From Sphingobacterium alkalisoli (GTDB lineage Bacteria > Bacteroidota > Bacteroidia > Sphingobacteriales > Sphingobacteriaceae): DNA of 64,000 nt. Shown in pieces: positions 47,595-57,088 of the stretch; the stretch's first letter is position 1; the number at the start of each line of letters is the position of its first letter. The notes beneath the pieces were generated by a model. The model saw nothing but the letters and a program-made list of their open reading frames with translations, had not been told where the DNA came from and ran no database searches. The stretch is from positions 186,001 through 250,000 of the forward strand of contig NZ_SUKA01000006.1 of assembly GCF_005049105.1 (NCBI RefSeq). The letters are read 5' to 3'. A program made the position numbers and the translations under genes.

Positions 47595-50500
47595 TTACTT
47601 GCCCTGATTTTCAATCCATTTTCTGGCATTAACAAACGCCTCTAACCAAGGAGTGACTTCATCTTGTCGGCCTTGTGGATAGTTAGCCCAGTTCCACTGA
47701 AATGTAGAACGTTCGATGTGCGGCATTGTTACTAAGTGACGGCCTGTAGCATCGCATAGCATCGCTGTGTTGTAATCTGAACCATTCGGATTGTGTGGAT
47801 ACTGATCGTATGCGTATTTCGCTACGATATGGTATTGTGATTCTTCTTTGGGTAGGTTAAATTTTCCTTCACCGTGCGAAATCCAAACACCAAGCGTGGT
47901 GCCAGCTAGCGTGGATAGCATAACCGAATTATTCTCTTGAATCGTAACGGAAGAGAAGCTTGATTCATGTTTTTGAGAAGTATTGTGGTGCATTTTTCCG
48001 TGTACATCGTGTTCAGGATTGATCAACTCCAATTCCATGAATAACTGACATCCGTTACATATTCCTACAGAAAGTGTATCTGGGCGTTTGAAGAATTTAT
48101 CCAATGCCATTTTTGCTTTGTCGTTGTATAGGAAAGCCCCAGCCCAGCCTTTTGCCGAGCCCAATACATCGGAATTTGAGAAGCCTCCCACAGCTCCGAT
48201 AAATTGGATATCTTCTAATGTCTCACGACCAGAAATTAAATCTGTCATATGCACATCTTTCACATCAAATCCTGCTAAGAACATCGCATTTGCCATTTCG
48301 CGTTCGGAGTTTGACCCTTTTTCTCTGATAATCGCCGCCTTTGGACGAGATTTAGAGGTGTCCACAACGGGCTTTTTACCTGTGAAGTGACTAGGAAAAG
48401 CATATTTTAGTGGCTGATTTTTGTAATTGTTGTAACGCTCCGCGGCCATTCCATTCTTAGATTGCTTTTGATCCAAGAGAAAGGATGTTTTGCCCCAAAT
48501 ATCACGTGTTTCAGCGACATTGAACGTAAAGCTATCTGTGTTGTTTTTCAAGGTGACGTCTTTACCTTCAATTACTTGGCCGATTTTTAATGCCTCTACT
48601 CCGGCTTCTTTCACTATTTTCTCGAAGACACTATCTTCTTTCGCCTGTAATACAACTGCGATATTCTCGTTGAATAAGGCCTTTACCGAGTCGGTTTCAT
48701 TCAATCCCGATAGATCGTAATGGGCTGCTAAATCCACATCAGCAAAAGTCATTTCCAACAAGGTGGTAATAAGACCTCCTGAACCGACATCGTGACCAGC
48801 TTCGACTAACCCTGTATTCACCAATTGTTGTATGGTATTGAACGCATTTTTGAAATAGGCGCTGTCCTGAATCGTGGGCACTTCTTTTCCGATCTTATTT
48901 AAGATTTGGGCAAAGGACGATCCACCTAATTTAAAGCTATCTTGCGATAGGTTGATGTAGTAGATCGAGCCTGCATTTTTATTCAGAACTGGCTCTATTA
49001 CTTTATTAATATCTGTACAGTTTCCTGCCGCAGAGATGATCAATGTTCCTGGAGCGATCACATGTTCGCCGTTGGGGTACTTTTGCTTCATCGAAAGTGA
49101 ATCTTTTCCCGTCGGGATATTGATCCCCAATTCAATAGCAAAATCCGAACATGCTTCGACAGCTTTGTAAAGACGAGCATCTTCGCCTTCATTATTACAT
49201 GCCCACATCCAGTTGGCCGAAAGTGACACACCAGCTAAACCATTTTTGATAGGAGCGAAGACTAAGTTTGACAACGCTTCTGCAATAGCAGTTCTACTTG
49301 CCGCGGCAGGATCAACGATAGCCGCCACAGGGGAGTGTCCCACGGTTGTCGCGATACCTTCTTTACCTTTAAAATCCAGCGCCATGACACCAACGTTGTT
49401 TAACGGCAATTGCAGTGGACCAGCGCATTGTTGTTTTGCGACACGACCACCTACGCAACGGTCTACCTTATTTGTCAACCAATCTTTGGATGCAACGGCT
49501 TCCAGTTGTAGAACTTGCTTTAAGTAAGTCGGGATTTGATCTTTAGTATATTCAATATCGGCATAATTTCTGACGATGGTGTTATCTTTCATATACGTTT
49601 TTGGAGAAGATCCGAAGAAGTCTTCTAACGCATAGTCCATGGGCTTTTCACCGGTAGTTTTAGATTCGAAGGTGAAGCGGTGGTCGCCTGTCACGTCCCC
49701 GACGGTGTACATCGGTGCACGTTCACGGTCAGCTACGCGTTTTAAGACCTCGATGTCTTTATTGGCGATAACTAATCCCATTCGTTCTTGAGATTCATTA
49801 CCGATAATTTCCTTCGCAGATAGGGTAGGGTCACCAACAGGTAGCGTATCCAGATCGATCAATCCTCCGGTATCTTCTACTAATTCAGAAAGACAGTTTA
49901 AGTGGCCACCGGCACCGTGATCGTGTATCGATACAATCGGATTGCTATCGGATTCTACCATACCACGTACGGCATTAGCTGCACGTTTTTGCATTTCTGG
50001 GTTAGAACGTTGGATGGCATTTAATTCGATGCCTGATCCGAAAGCGCCAGTGTCGGCTGAGGATACAGCAGCTCCACCCATACCGATGCGGTAGTTCTCT
50101 CCACCCAGAATAACGATTTTATCGCCTGTTTGAGGTGTGTGTTTCTTTGCTTGATCTAGTTTGCCGTAGCCTACACCACCCGCTTGCATAATGACTTTGT
50201 CGTATCCTAATTTACGCGTACCCTCTTCATGCTCGAAGGTTAAGACAGAACCTGTAATTAAAGGTTGACCAAATTTATTGCCAAAATCTGAAGCACCATT
50301 TGAAGCTTTAATTAAAATGTCCATCGGCGTTTGGTACAACCAATCGCGCTCTGCCATTCCGTTTTCCCATGGACGGCTCTGTGCATCGTCGAATGGATCT
50401 TTCAATCGGGAATACGACGTCATATAGATAGCTGTACCCGCCAACGGCAAGGCACCTTGGCCACCCGCTAGGCGGTCGCGAATTTCTCCTCCTGAACCGG

Positions 50501-51287
50501 TAGCTGCACCCGAAAAGGGTTCAACGGTCGTCGGAAAGTTGTGCGTTTCGGCTTTTACGGACAGAACAGAGTCGAATGTTTTTTCTTCATAAAAATCGGG
50601 TTTGTCAGCCGATTTCGGTGCGAATTGAACAACGCGTGGACCTTTTACAAAAGCAACATTGTCTTTATAAGCCGAAATAATATCATTGGGGTTGGTTTCT
50701 GAAGTTTTTTTAATGAGTTTGAACAAGGAAGAAGTTTGTTCTTCGCCATCGATGATAAATGTCCCATTAAATATTTTGTGGCGGCAATGCTCCGAATTAG
50801 CTTGCGAGAACGCGAAAACCTCAGAATCCGTCAGCTTTCGGCCTAGCTTAGTTGATAAGTTATCCAAATACTGGACCTCTTCCAGGTTCAGCGCCAAACC
50901 TTCCTGTTTATTGTACATCTCGATATCTTCGATCTCCAAAACAGGTTCTGGATTAATATCAATGGTATACATATCTTGTGTTAAAGCGGCGTACTTCTGT
51001 GAAATCATAGGGTCGAATTCGTTATAGTTTTCATCCACTTTGTGGAATTCTTCAATTCGGATTAAACCCTGAATTCCCATATTCTGCGTTATTTCAACAG
51101 CATTCGTGCTCCATGGGGTGATCATTGCAGCACGAGGACCTATGTAGTGATGGTTTAACGTTTGGTCGTCAAGTTTTTGTGCATTTCCAAAAAGCCAATT
51201 GAGTTTATTAATGTCTTCTTGTGATAAAGAGTTTACGCTTTGAACACCATATACGGTGCTCGATGGGTTCTCAAAGAATTGAATCAT
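47595..51287 (-). CDS. purL: Phosphoribosylformylglycinamidine synthase (large single-chain form)
   Basis: The 1230-residue protein has the large-form layout: N-terminal domain, two AIR-synthase-like halves (SEHCRHKIFNGTF, SVKAETHNFPTTVEPFSGAATG) and a C-terminal class I glutamine amidotransferase with its cysteine in LSVGICNGCQLF and terminal FQWNWANYP. It makes FGAM from FGAR, glutamine and ATP in purine synthesis. It is monocistronic and divergent from pheT. A -7-like TAAATTTG lies at 51326-51333 on the minus strand, without a clear -33. Confidence 0.97.
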   Translation of the reverse strand: MIQFFENPSSTVYGVQSVNSLSQEDINKLNWLFGNAQKLDDQTLNHHYIGPRAAMITPWSTNAVEITQNMGIQGLIRIEEFHKVDENYNEFDPMISQKYAALTQDMYTIDINPEPVLEIEDIEMYNKQEGLALNLEEVQYLDNLSTKLGRKLTDSEVFAFSQANSEHCRHKIFNGTFIIDGEEQTSSLFKLIKKTSETNPNDIISAYKDNVAFVKGPRVVQFAPKSADKPDFYEEKTFDSVLSVKAETHNFPTTVEPFSGAATGSGGEIRDRLAGGQGALPLAGTAIYMTSYSRLKDPFDDAQSRPWENGMAERDWLYQTPMDILIKASNGASDFGNKFGQPLITGSVLTFEHEEGTRKLGYDKVIMQAGGVGYGKLDQAKKHTPQTGDKIVILGGENYRIGMGGAAVSSADTGAFGSGIELNAIQRSNPEMQKRAANAVRGMVESDSNPIVSIHDHGAGGHLNCLSELVEDTGGLIDLDTLPVGDPTLSAKEIIGNESQERMGLVIANKDIEVLKRVADRERAPMYTVGDVTGDHRFTFESKTTGEKPMDYALEDFFGSSPKTYMKDNTIVRNYADIEYTKDQIPTYLKQVLQLEAVASKDWLTNKVDRCVGGRVAKQQCAGPLQLPLNNVGVMALDFKGKEGIATTVGHSPVAAIVDPAAASRTAIAEALSNLVFAPIKNGLAGVSLSANWMWACNNEGEDARLYKAVEACSDFAIELGINIPTGKDSLSMKQKYPNGEHVIAPGTLIISAAGNCTDINKVIEPVLNKNAGSIYYINLSQDSFKLGGSSFAQILNKIGKEVPTIQDSAYFKNAFNTIQQLVNTGLVEAGHDVGSGGLITTLLEMTFADVDLAAHYDLSGLNETDSVKALFNENIAVVLQAKEDSVFEKIVKEAGVEALKIGQVIEGKDVTLKNNTDSFTFNVAETRDIWGKTSFLLDQKQSKNGMAAERYNNYKNQPLKYAFPSHFTGKKPVVDTSKSRPKAAIIREKGSNSEREMANAMFLAGFDVKDVHMTDLISGRETLEDIQFIGAVGGFSNSDVLGSAKGWAGAFLYNDKAKMALDKFFKRPDTLSVGICNGCQLFMELELINPEHDVHGKMHHNTSQKHESSFSSVTIQENNSVMLSTLAGTTLGVWISHGEGKFNLPKEESQYHIVAKYAYDQYPHNPNGSDYNTAMLCDATGRHLVTMPHIERSTFQWNWANYPQGRQDEVTPWLEAFVNARKWIENQGK

Positions 51288-51474
51288 TATTTTCGTGTGT
51301 TTTGAACGTTCTTCAAATTAAAGTACAAATTTACGGAATATTTTGTATATAATATTCATGGATGCAAAAAGGTAGTCACATAGATGAAAAGTAATAGCTA
51401 TGGTTATCCGATTAGGCGAATCTACTTTTTTTGCGCTGAACAATAGATCCCTTTTATACCTTTTATTAGATTTT

Positions 51475-51502
51475 TTTGCTCGCTGACAAAATCCTATCTT
51501 TG
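51475..51502 (+). promoter_or_regulatory. Probable promoter of pheT
   Basis: TTTG at 51475-51478 and TATCTTTG at 51495-51502 match the -33 and -7 elements. The 16-base spacer is a little shorter than the 20 seen at queE. The ATG lies 22 bp downstream. Confidence 0.55.
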
Positions 51503-51524
51503 TTCCTTTAAAAAACAATAGATA

Positions 51525-53921
51525 ATGAATATTTCTTATAATTGGCTTAAGAATTACGTAAATATAGATAAGACACCGCAGGAGCTCTCTTTGATTTTGA
51601 CGGATATCGGGCTAGAGGTGGAAGCAGTCGAAACTATACAATCTATTCCAGGAGGTTTGGACGGATTGGTTGTAGGAGAAGTGATGACGTGCGAACAGCA
51701 TCCCAATGCGGACAAGTTAAAGGTCACTACCGTAAATGTAGGTGGTTCGGAATTATTGCATATCGTATGTGGAGCTCCAAATGTAAGGGTAGGGCTTAGG
51801 GTGATCGTAGCGCAAGTAGGTGCCACCTGTCATCCTACAATTGGAGAATCCTTTAAGATAACAAAATCAAAAATCAGAGGAGAGGTGTCGGAAGGGATGC
51901 TTTGTGGTGAAGATGAAATAGGTTTGGGGTCCTCACATGCCGGTATTGTAGAACTGGATGCAGATGCACAGATAGGTTCTTTGGTAAAAGATTATTATCA
52001 CATTCAAGACGACTATAGGTTTGAAATCGGTCTTACACCCAATCGTGCAGATGCGGCTTCGCATTTAGGGGTGGCCCGTGATTTGGCGGCGTATTTTCGA
52101 AGTACATATACACTGCCTGATGTAAGTGCATTCAAGGAAAAAGAAAATCCAGATGCCACGGTAGTTGTCGTAGCAGATAGCGCAGCATGCCCGCGCTATT
52201 CGGGTATAAATATCTCTGGCGTAACAGTAGGTGAATCCCCTGAATGGCTAAAAGAGAAGTTAAACGTGATAGGCATCCGTTCGATCAATAATATTGTGGA
52301 TGTTACCAATTATGTGTTGCACGATTTGGGACAACCGCTACATGCATTTGATAAAGATAAAATAGGTGGTAATAAAGTCGTTGTCCGATTAGCACACGAA
52401 GGCGAACTGTTCACGACGTTGGACGGCGTAGAACGTAAGTTGTCTTCGGAGGATCTAGTAATAGCGGATACACAGAAAGCCATGTGCCTGGCAGGGGTTT
52501 TTGGTGGAGCACATTCTGGAGTAACTGAAGACACAACTGATATCTTCTTGGAATCGGCCTATTTTAATTCCGTATCCATCCGCAAGACAGCAAAACGCCA
52601 TAGTTTAAAAACGGACTCCTCATTCCGATACGAACGTGGTACAGATCCGAATATAACGGTATATGCGCTTCAGCGTGCTGCTTTATTAATACAGGAAGTT
52701 GCTGGCGGACAGATTGACGCCCCAGTTACGGATATTTATCTATCTAAGGTTGATGCATTCTCTTTTGAGGTAAACTACAAAAATGTACAACGCTTGATCG
52801 GTAAGGATATTCCCACCAAGGAAATTAAGGAGATTATATTGGCATTAGGCATCGATATTTCTAAAGAAAGTGACAATACCTTCACGGTGCACGTGCCAGC
52901 CTATAAAGTGGACGTAACTCGCGAGGTAGATGTAATTGAGGAGGTATTGCGCATTTATGGCTACAATAACATTGAGTTGAAATCGCAGATTAAGGCTTCA
53001 TTGAATACTTCCGAAAAGCCGGATAAAGAGGTCGTCTTGAATCAGGTTGCCGATCTATTGATCGCAAACGGTTATCAAGAGATCCTGTCCAACTCATTGA
53101 CTAAAGGAGCGTATTCGGATGACGAGCACTCGGCTGTGAAACTGCTTAATCCTTTGAGTACAGACTTAGATACCATGCGTCAGAATATGATTTTTTCCGT
53201 TTTAACGGCGGTAGAATACAACCAGAAACGCAAATCTGTCGATGTTAAGTTCTTTGAATACGGAAAGACCTACCATCTGTTGGAAGAAGGGTATAAAGAA
53301 AAGCAGCATATGGTGCTGGGGATCGCTGGTAAAAAATCACTTGAGCAGTGGAACAATGACACAAAAGTTAACAATTTCTATAATCTGAAAGCGGCAGTAG
53401 ACATTATTTTGAAGCGATTGAAAATAGAGAATCTTCAACCTGTAGAAACGGTCAATCCCCATTTAGCTTACGGACTAGATTATTTAAAGGGACAAAAAGT
53501 ACTGGTATCATTCGGAGCTGTTTCGGTACAAACGTTGAATAAAGTTGATGTTGATGGTGCTGTTTTCTTTGCGGATTTTGATTGGGATCTAGTTATGAAG
53601 ACTATTCGCAAAAATACAATTACGTATAGAGAAGTTTCTAAATTTCCAACCGTACGAAGGGACCTAGCACTATTGGTAAATGAAGAGGTCACTTTCGAGC
53701 AGCTTAAAAGTATTGCTGTTAAATCGGAACGCAAACTTTTGAAGGAAGTAAACATATTTGATGTGTATAAGGGAGAGAAATTGCCAGAAGGCAAAAAGTC
53801 TTACGCACTGAGTTTTACCATTCAGGATGAAGAAAAAACGCTTAATGACAAACAAATTGATAGTATAATTAAAAAATTAATTCTTAACTTTGAGAAAGAG
53901 ACTGGCGCAGTAGTGCGTTAG
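51525..53921 (+). CDS. pheT: Phenylalanyl-tRNA synthetase beta subunit
   Basis: At 798 residues it carries the N-terminal tRNA-binding domain (LVVGEVMTCEQHPNADKLKV, about 45-150), the B3/B4 editing and B5 domains, the class II-like core and a C-terminal anticodon-binding FDX-ACB domain (YREVSKFPTVRRDLALLV). It joins PheS to charge tRNA-Phe. No pheS is adjacent, as is common in Bacteroidota. It heads a plus-strand group with a coiled-coil protein, zapA and rny. Confidence 0.97.
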   Translation: MNISYNWLKNYVNIDKTPQELSLILTDIGLEVEAVETIQSIPGGLDGLVVGEVMTCEQHPNADKLKVTTVNVGGSELLHIVCGAPNVRVGLRVIVAQVGATCHPTIGESFKITKSKIRGEVSEGMLCGEDEIGLGSSHAGIVELDADAQIGSLVKDYYHIQDDYRFEIGLTPNRADAASHLGVARDLAAYFRSTYTLPDVSAFKEKENPDATVVVVADSAACPRYSGINISGVTVGESPEWLKEKLNVIGIRSINNIVDVTNYVLHDLGQPLHAFDKDKIGGNKVVVRLAHEGELFTTLDGVERKLSSEDLVIADTQKAMCLAGVFGGAHSGVTEDTTDIFLESAYFNSVSIRKTAKRHSLKTDSSFRYERGTDPNITVYALQRAALLIQEVAGGQIDAPVTDIYLSKVDAFSFEVNYKNVQRLIGKDIPTKEIKEIILALGIDISKESDNTFTVHVPAYKVDVTREVDVIEEVLRIYGYNNIELKSQIKASLNTSEKPDKEVVLNQVADLLIANGYQEILSNSLTKGAYSDDEHSAVKLLNPLSTDLDTMRQNMIFSVLTAVEYNQKRKSVDVKFFEYGKTYHLLEEGYKEKQHMVLGIAGKKSLEQWNNDTKVNNFYNLKAAVDIILKRLKIENLQPVETVNPHLAYGLDYLKGQKVLVSFGAVSVQTLNKVDVDGAVFFADFDWDLVMKTIRKNTITYREVSKFPTVRRDLALLVNEEVTFEQLKSIAVKSERKLLKEVNIFDVYKGEKLPEGKKSYALSFTIQDEEKTLNDKQIDSIIKKLILNFEKETGAVVR

Positions 53922-53955
53922 TCGGAAGATATAAATAGTAATTGCGAAGTAATAT

Positions 53956-54264
53956 ATGGCGTCATTATCATCACAAATGAATGTTATCGTTGAGAAAACG
54001 AAAAATTTAATTCAGTTGTGCGAAGCCTTACAAGAGGAGAATGACCTACTAAAATTAGAGCTTCAATCTGTTCAAGTCGCTTTTGAGACGAGTTCAGGTA
54101 AAGTTCAACAGCTTGAGGAAAAGCTAAAAGTGATGACGGTAGCAAAATCCTTGGATGAGTCTGATGTAGATAAAGATGCTGTAAATGAAAAAATACTTGA
54201 CACAAAGCAAAAAATTAACGATTTTGTGCGAGAAATAGACAAATGTATAAACTTACTGAAATAG
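53956..54264 (+). CDS. Small coiled-coil protein upstream of zapA
   Basis: A 102-residue, charged, almost wholly helical protein without a signal peptide. Heptad-like spacing runs through most of it (LIQLCEALQEENDLLKLELQ; VQQLEEKLKVM). It lies 34 bp after pheT and 56 bp before zapA, so it is probably co-transcribed with both. Size, coiled-coil character and position suggest a ZapB-like division partner, but no sequence signature proves it. Confidence 0.65.
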   Translation: MASLSSQMNVIVEKTKNLIQLCEALQEENDLLKLELQSVQVAFETSSGKVQQLEEKLKVMTVAKSLDESDVDKDAVNEKILDTKQKINDFVREIDKCINLLK

Positions 54265-54320
54265 TGGGATAGGTAAGATGACTAAGGGTAGAGGTTTATT
54301 ACGTTATTAAGCTCAAGAAA

Positions 54321-54611
54321 ATGGGAGATATTTCCATAAAAATAAATATCGCAGATCGCGTGTATCCGTTGCGTGTAGAAACAGATGAGGAAGAGGTGAT
54401 ACGACACGCTGCGAAATTGATAAATGAAAAAATTAAGGAATTGCAAGACAATTATGCAGTTCGTGATAAGCAGGATTTGCTGTCTATGTGTGTATTACAA
54501 TATGCTACAGGTATGATTAAAGCCGAGCGTAATTCACAGAATCAAGACATAGGCTTAGAGCAAACAGTTCATGAATTGGATAATTTATTGACAGATTTCT
54601 TTAAAAAATAA
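54321..54611 (+). CDS. zapA: Cell division protein ZapA
   Basis: The 96-residue protein starts with GDISIKINIADRVYPLRVE and continues EEVIRHAAKLINEKIKELQ, the compact ZapA fold with a C-terminal coiled coil for tetramerisation. ZapA bundles FtsZ filaments at the division ring. It is followed by a candidate 6S RNA and then rny. Confidence 0.88.
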   Translation: MGDISIKINIADRVYPLRVETDEEEVIRHAAKLINEKIKELQDNYAVRDKQDLLSMCVLQYATGMIKAERNSQNQDIGLEQTVHELDNLLTDFFKK

Positions 54612-54648
54612 GATCGTTCTTTATAAGAGCTGTTTAACGACGAATTTG

Positions 54649-54825
54649 CCGCAATTAAATTCGGGTTGTCACTATTTTAAACTTAACGCTTCAATATCAC
54701 GAGCAATACAAAGATATAGGCCATTTTGCGAAAGCCATCTAGGTCATAATCATACGCTCAAATCATGTGTAATCGAAGTTTAATAATACATGGAGCCTGT
54801 TAAAATTTAATTGCGGTTTTTTTTT
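54649..54825 (+). ncRNA. ssrS: 6S RNA-like regulatory RNA
   Basis: A closing helix is formed by CCGCAATTAAATT (54649-54661) and AATTTAATTGCGG (54804-54816), a perfect 13-bp match, directly followed by nine T residues. Inside it CGGGTT pairs with AGCCTG, then TAAACTT with AAGTTTA, and GAGC with GCTC, leaving a large central bubble and a distal hairpin. This rod of about 177 nt with a central bubble and a terminator tail is the 6S RNA plan. The position next to zapA also fits, as in many bacteria. 6S RNA binds the housekeeping RNA polymerase holoenzyme. The 5' end is approximate. Confidence 0.7.
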
Positions 54826-54866
54826 GCTGAAAAATTATTAAAAACTAAATATATACAATAAATAAA

Positions 54867-56426
54867 ATGGAGTTATCAACGACAATTTCAATAATAATTT
54901 CACTTCTTATTGGCGTTGTTATTGGACGGTATTTTTTACAATTACTGTTCAAGAAGCAAGAACAAGCTGCCAATCTGAAAGCGGAAAGTATTATTAATGA
55001 GGCTGAAAAACATGCCGAACATACCAAGAAACAACGTCAATTGGAAGCTAAGGAAAAGTTTCTTCAACTTAAGGCAGAGCACGAAAAAGAGGTTAATCAA
55101 CGTAATAATACGGTAGCGCAGAAGGAAAACAGCATCCGTCAAAAAGAGCAGTCTATAAACCAAAAACTAGAAACTTTAAATCGAGAAAAACAGGAGTTGG
55201 ATGTCAAAAGTAAAAAATTGGAACAACTCATTGAGGTGAATGAAAAGAAAAGTGAAGAGGTTGATCAATTGAAGAATCAACATATCCAACAATTGGAAAC
55301 AATTGCAGGGCTGACTGCCGACGAAGCTAAAGAGCAATTGGTGTCTTCACTACGAGAGGAAGCCCGCTCGCAGGCTATTATGCAAATTAAAGACATTGTA
55401 GACGAGGCAAAACTAACGGCATCTAAAGAAGCTAAAAAAGTAGTTATACAAACTATTCAACGTACAGCTACGGAATCTGCAATTGAAAATACCGTTTCTA
55501 TTTTTAACATCGAAAATGACGAAATCAAAGGACGTATTATCGGTCGGGAAGGTCGTAATATACGTGCCCTCGAAGCCGCAACCGGGGTTGAGATTATTGT
55601 AGATGATACACCTGAAGCTATTATTTTGTCGGGATTTGATCCGGTACGTCGGGAAATCGCCCGTTTATCGTTGCATAGACTGGTTACGGATGGTCGTATT
55701 CACCCAGCTCGTATCGAAGAGGTAGTGGCTAAGACGCGTACGCAGATCGAGGATGAAATTGTTGAAATTGGGGAGCGTACGGTCATCGATTTGGGTATCC
55801 ACGGCTTGCATCCCGAATTAATTCGTATGGTAGGGCGTATGCGTTACCGTTCTTCTTACGGTCAGAATCTGTTGCAACACTCGCGCGAGGTAGCAAATTT
55901 TGCTGCAACTATGGCGGCGGAGCTAGGGTTAAATGTGAAAATGGCTAAGCGTGCAGGTCTTTTACACGATATTGGTAAAGTGCCTGATGATAATCCAGAA
56001 CTGCCGCATGCGATATTGGGTATGCAATTGGCCGAAAAATATAAGGAACACCCAGATGTTTGTAATGCTATTGGAGCCCATCACGATGAAATAGAAATGA
56101 CATCCATGATTTCTCCTGTTGTACAGGCCTGTGATGCTATTTCTGGTGCTCGCCCGGGTGCACGTCGCGAAGTCGTTGAAAGTTACATCAAGCGTTTGAA
56201 GGAACTAGAAGCACTAGCCTTATCGTATCCCGGTGTAGAGAAAACTTTCGCCATCCAAGCTGGCCGCGAGTTGCGTGTCGTGGTAGAGTCGGAACGTATC
56301 AGTGATGCAGCGGCAGAAGTACTAGCTGCCGATATCTCTAACCGTATACAGACGGAAATGACTTATCCAGGTCAGATCAAAGTGACGGTCATCCGTGAAA
56401 CGAGATCGGTTTCGTACGCGAAGTAA
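54867..56426 (+). CDS. rny: Ribonuclease Y
   Basis: At 519 residues it has the RNase Y layout: an N-terminal membrane anchor (about 5-22), a long coiled coil (to about 190), a KH domain (DEIKGRIIGREGRNIRALE, about 212-230) and an HD phosphohydrolase domain (LQHSREVANFAA and GLLHDIGKV). It is a membrane-bound endoribonuclease that starts mRNA decay. A clear terminator follows. Confidence 0.96.
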   Translation: MELSTTISIIISLLIGVVIGRYFLQLLFKKQEQAANLKAESIINEAEKHAEHTKKQRQLEAKEKFLQLKAEHEKEVNQRNNTVAQKENSIRQKEQSINQKLETLNREKQELDVKSKKLEQLIEVNEKKSEEVDQLKNQHIQQLETIAGLTADEAKEQLVSSLREEARSQAIMQIKDIVDEAKLTASKEAKKVVIQTIQRTATESAIENTVSIFNIENDEIKGRIIGREGRNIRALEAATGVEIIVDDTPEAIILSGFDPVRREIARLSLHRLVTDGRIHPARIEEVVAKTRTQIEDEIVEIGERTVIDLGIHGLHPELIRMVGRMRYRSSYGQNLLQHSREVANFAATMAAELGLNVKMAKRAGLLHDIGKVPDDNPELPHAILGMQLAEKYKEHPDVCNAIGAHHDEIEMTSMISPVVQACDAISGARPGARREVVESYIKRLKELEALALSYPGVEKTFAIQAGRELRVVVESERISDAAAEVLAADISNRIQTEMTYPGQIKVTVIRETRSVSYAK

Positions 56427-56446
56427 TTTGCTTTTATACGTTATTT

Positions 56447-56490
56447 AAGAGGGGATCTTCTATGTTTGTCATAGGAGATCCCCTTTTTTT
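56447..56490 (+). terminator. Intrinsic terminator of rny
   Basis: The stem AGGGGATCTTCTATG (56450-56464) pairs with CATAGGAGATCCCCT (56470-56484), one mismatch in 15, and is followed by a T-run, 23 bp after the rny stop codon. Confidence 0.9.
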
Positions 56491-56579
56491 ATATGATTAT
56501 GTTTAGGTTATGATGTTAATAAAAATGAAGGGTTTTCTTAAACAAATTTCTTTTCGCCTCTTTCGCCGGCGCAGAGCGA

Positions 56580-56985
56580 CTTCTTTTCCTTTGATGAAAA
56601 GAAGCAAAAATCAGGGCAGTATCGTATTTGTCGTTTCGGCGACGCAATGATGCAGCGCGCAGCTCTTAGGCCTCCATCGCTTTGTCCCAAGCCAAAGGCT
56701 GAGACCTGTTTGGAAAGTACAAACTCGAATCTTTCTGCATCACATCATCTGCTGCCTACTCGTCCAAATCCGCTAAGGCCATATTTTTTCAATTCAGCAG
56801 AAGCATAAAGTAATATTTAAGATAAAGCACTATCGTTACATACCCGACAAATGTCGCCTTGGCGGGTCGCCAATAGTAGGAATAGTGATCCGTTATGGCG
56901 AGCCGGTACAGCGACGAGTTTTGGACACTTTTGCGGTCAAAAGTGTAGACCCGTCGCGGTCCAAGCGACAAAAGAAAATTGAATA
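56580..56985. repeat. Dispersed structured repeat, copy 2
   Basis: The first module is a perfect 9-bp hairpin, CTTCTTTTC with GAAAAGAAG (56580-56604). The second (about 56795-56985) aligns along its length with 32407-32598, including the CACTTTTG-CGGT-CAAAAGTG hairpin and an outer stem that reads CACTAT/ATAGTG where copy 1 has CACCAT/ATGGTG. Confidence 0.8.
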
Positions 56986-57001
56986 AAAATACCTCGAAGG
57001 T

Positions 57002-57087
57002 GATGGAGGATGTCTCAATCGGTATACCGTTTGTCGTATTCGTGATGTAGTTTAGTACGATCAGGATGGAGGATGCCTCAGTTGGTA
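57002..57087 (-). repeat. Direct-repeat pair at the 3' end of the Cas12f-like gene
   Basis: On the minus strand, TACCAACTGAGGCATCCTCC (first 20 of 23 bases, complement of 57065-57087) recurs 63 bp further on as TACCGATTGAGACATCCTCC (complement of 57002-57024). Over 23 bases, 20 are identical. A 40-bp unique sequence separates them. The first copy begins 1 bp after the Cas12f-like stop codon. This may be a repeat-spacer-repeat unit, or a guide RNA tail like the RNA encoded at TnpB 3' ends. Confidence 0.6.
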
Positions 57088-57088
57088 C

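Larger units (their letters stand above)
56427..57088. other. Intergenic region with dispersed structured repeat (copy 2) and direct-repeat pair
   Basis: This 662-bp stretch between rny and the minus-strand Cas12f-like gene holds the rny terminator, copy 2 of the dispersed repeat (56580-56985) and, next to the Cas12f-like stop codon, two 23-bp direct repeats. No credible gene was seen. Confidence 0.7.
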
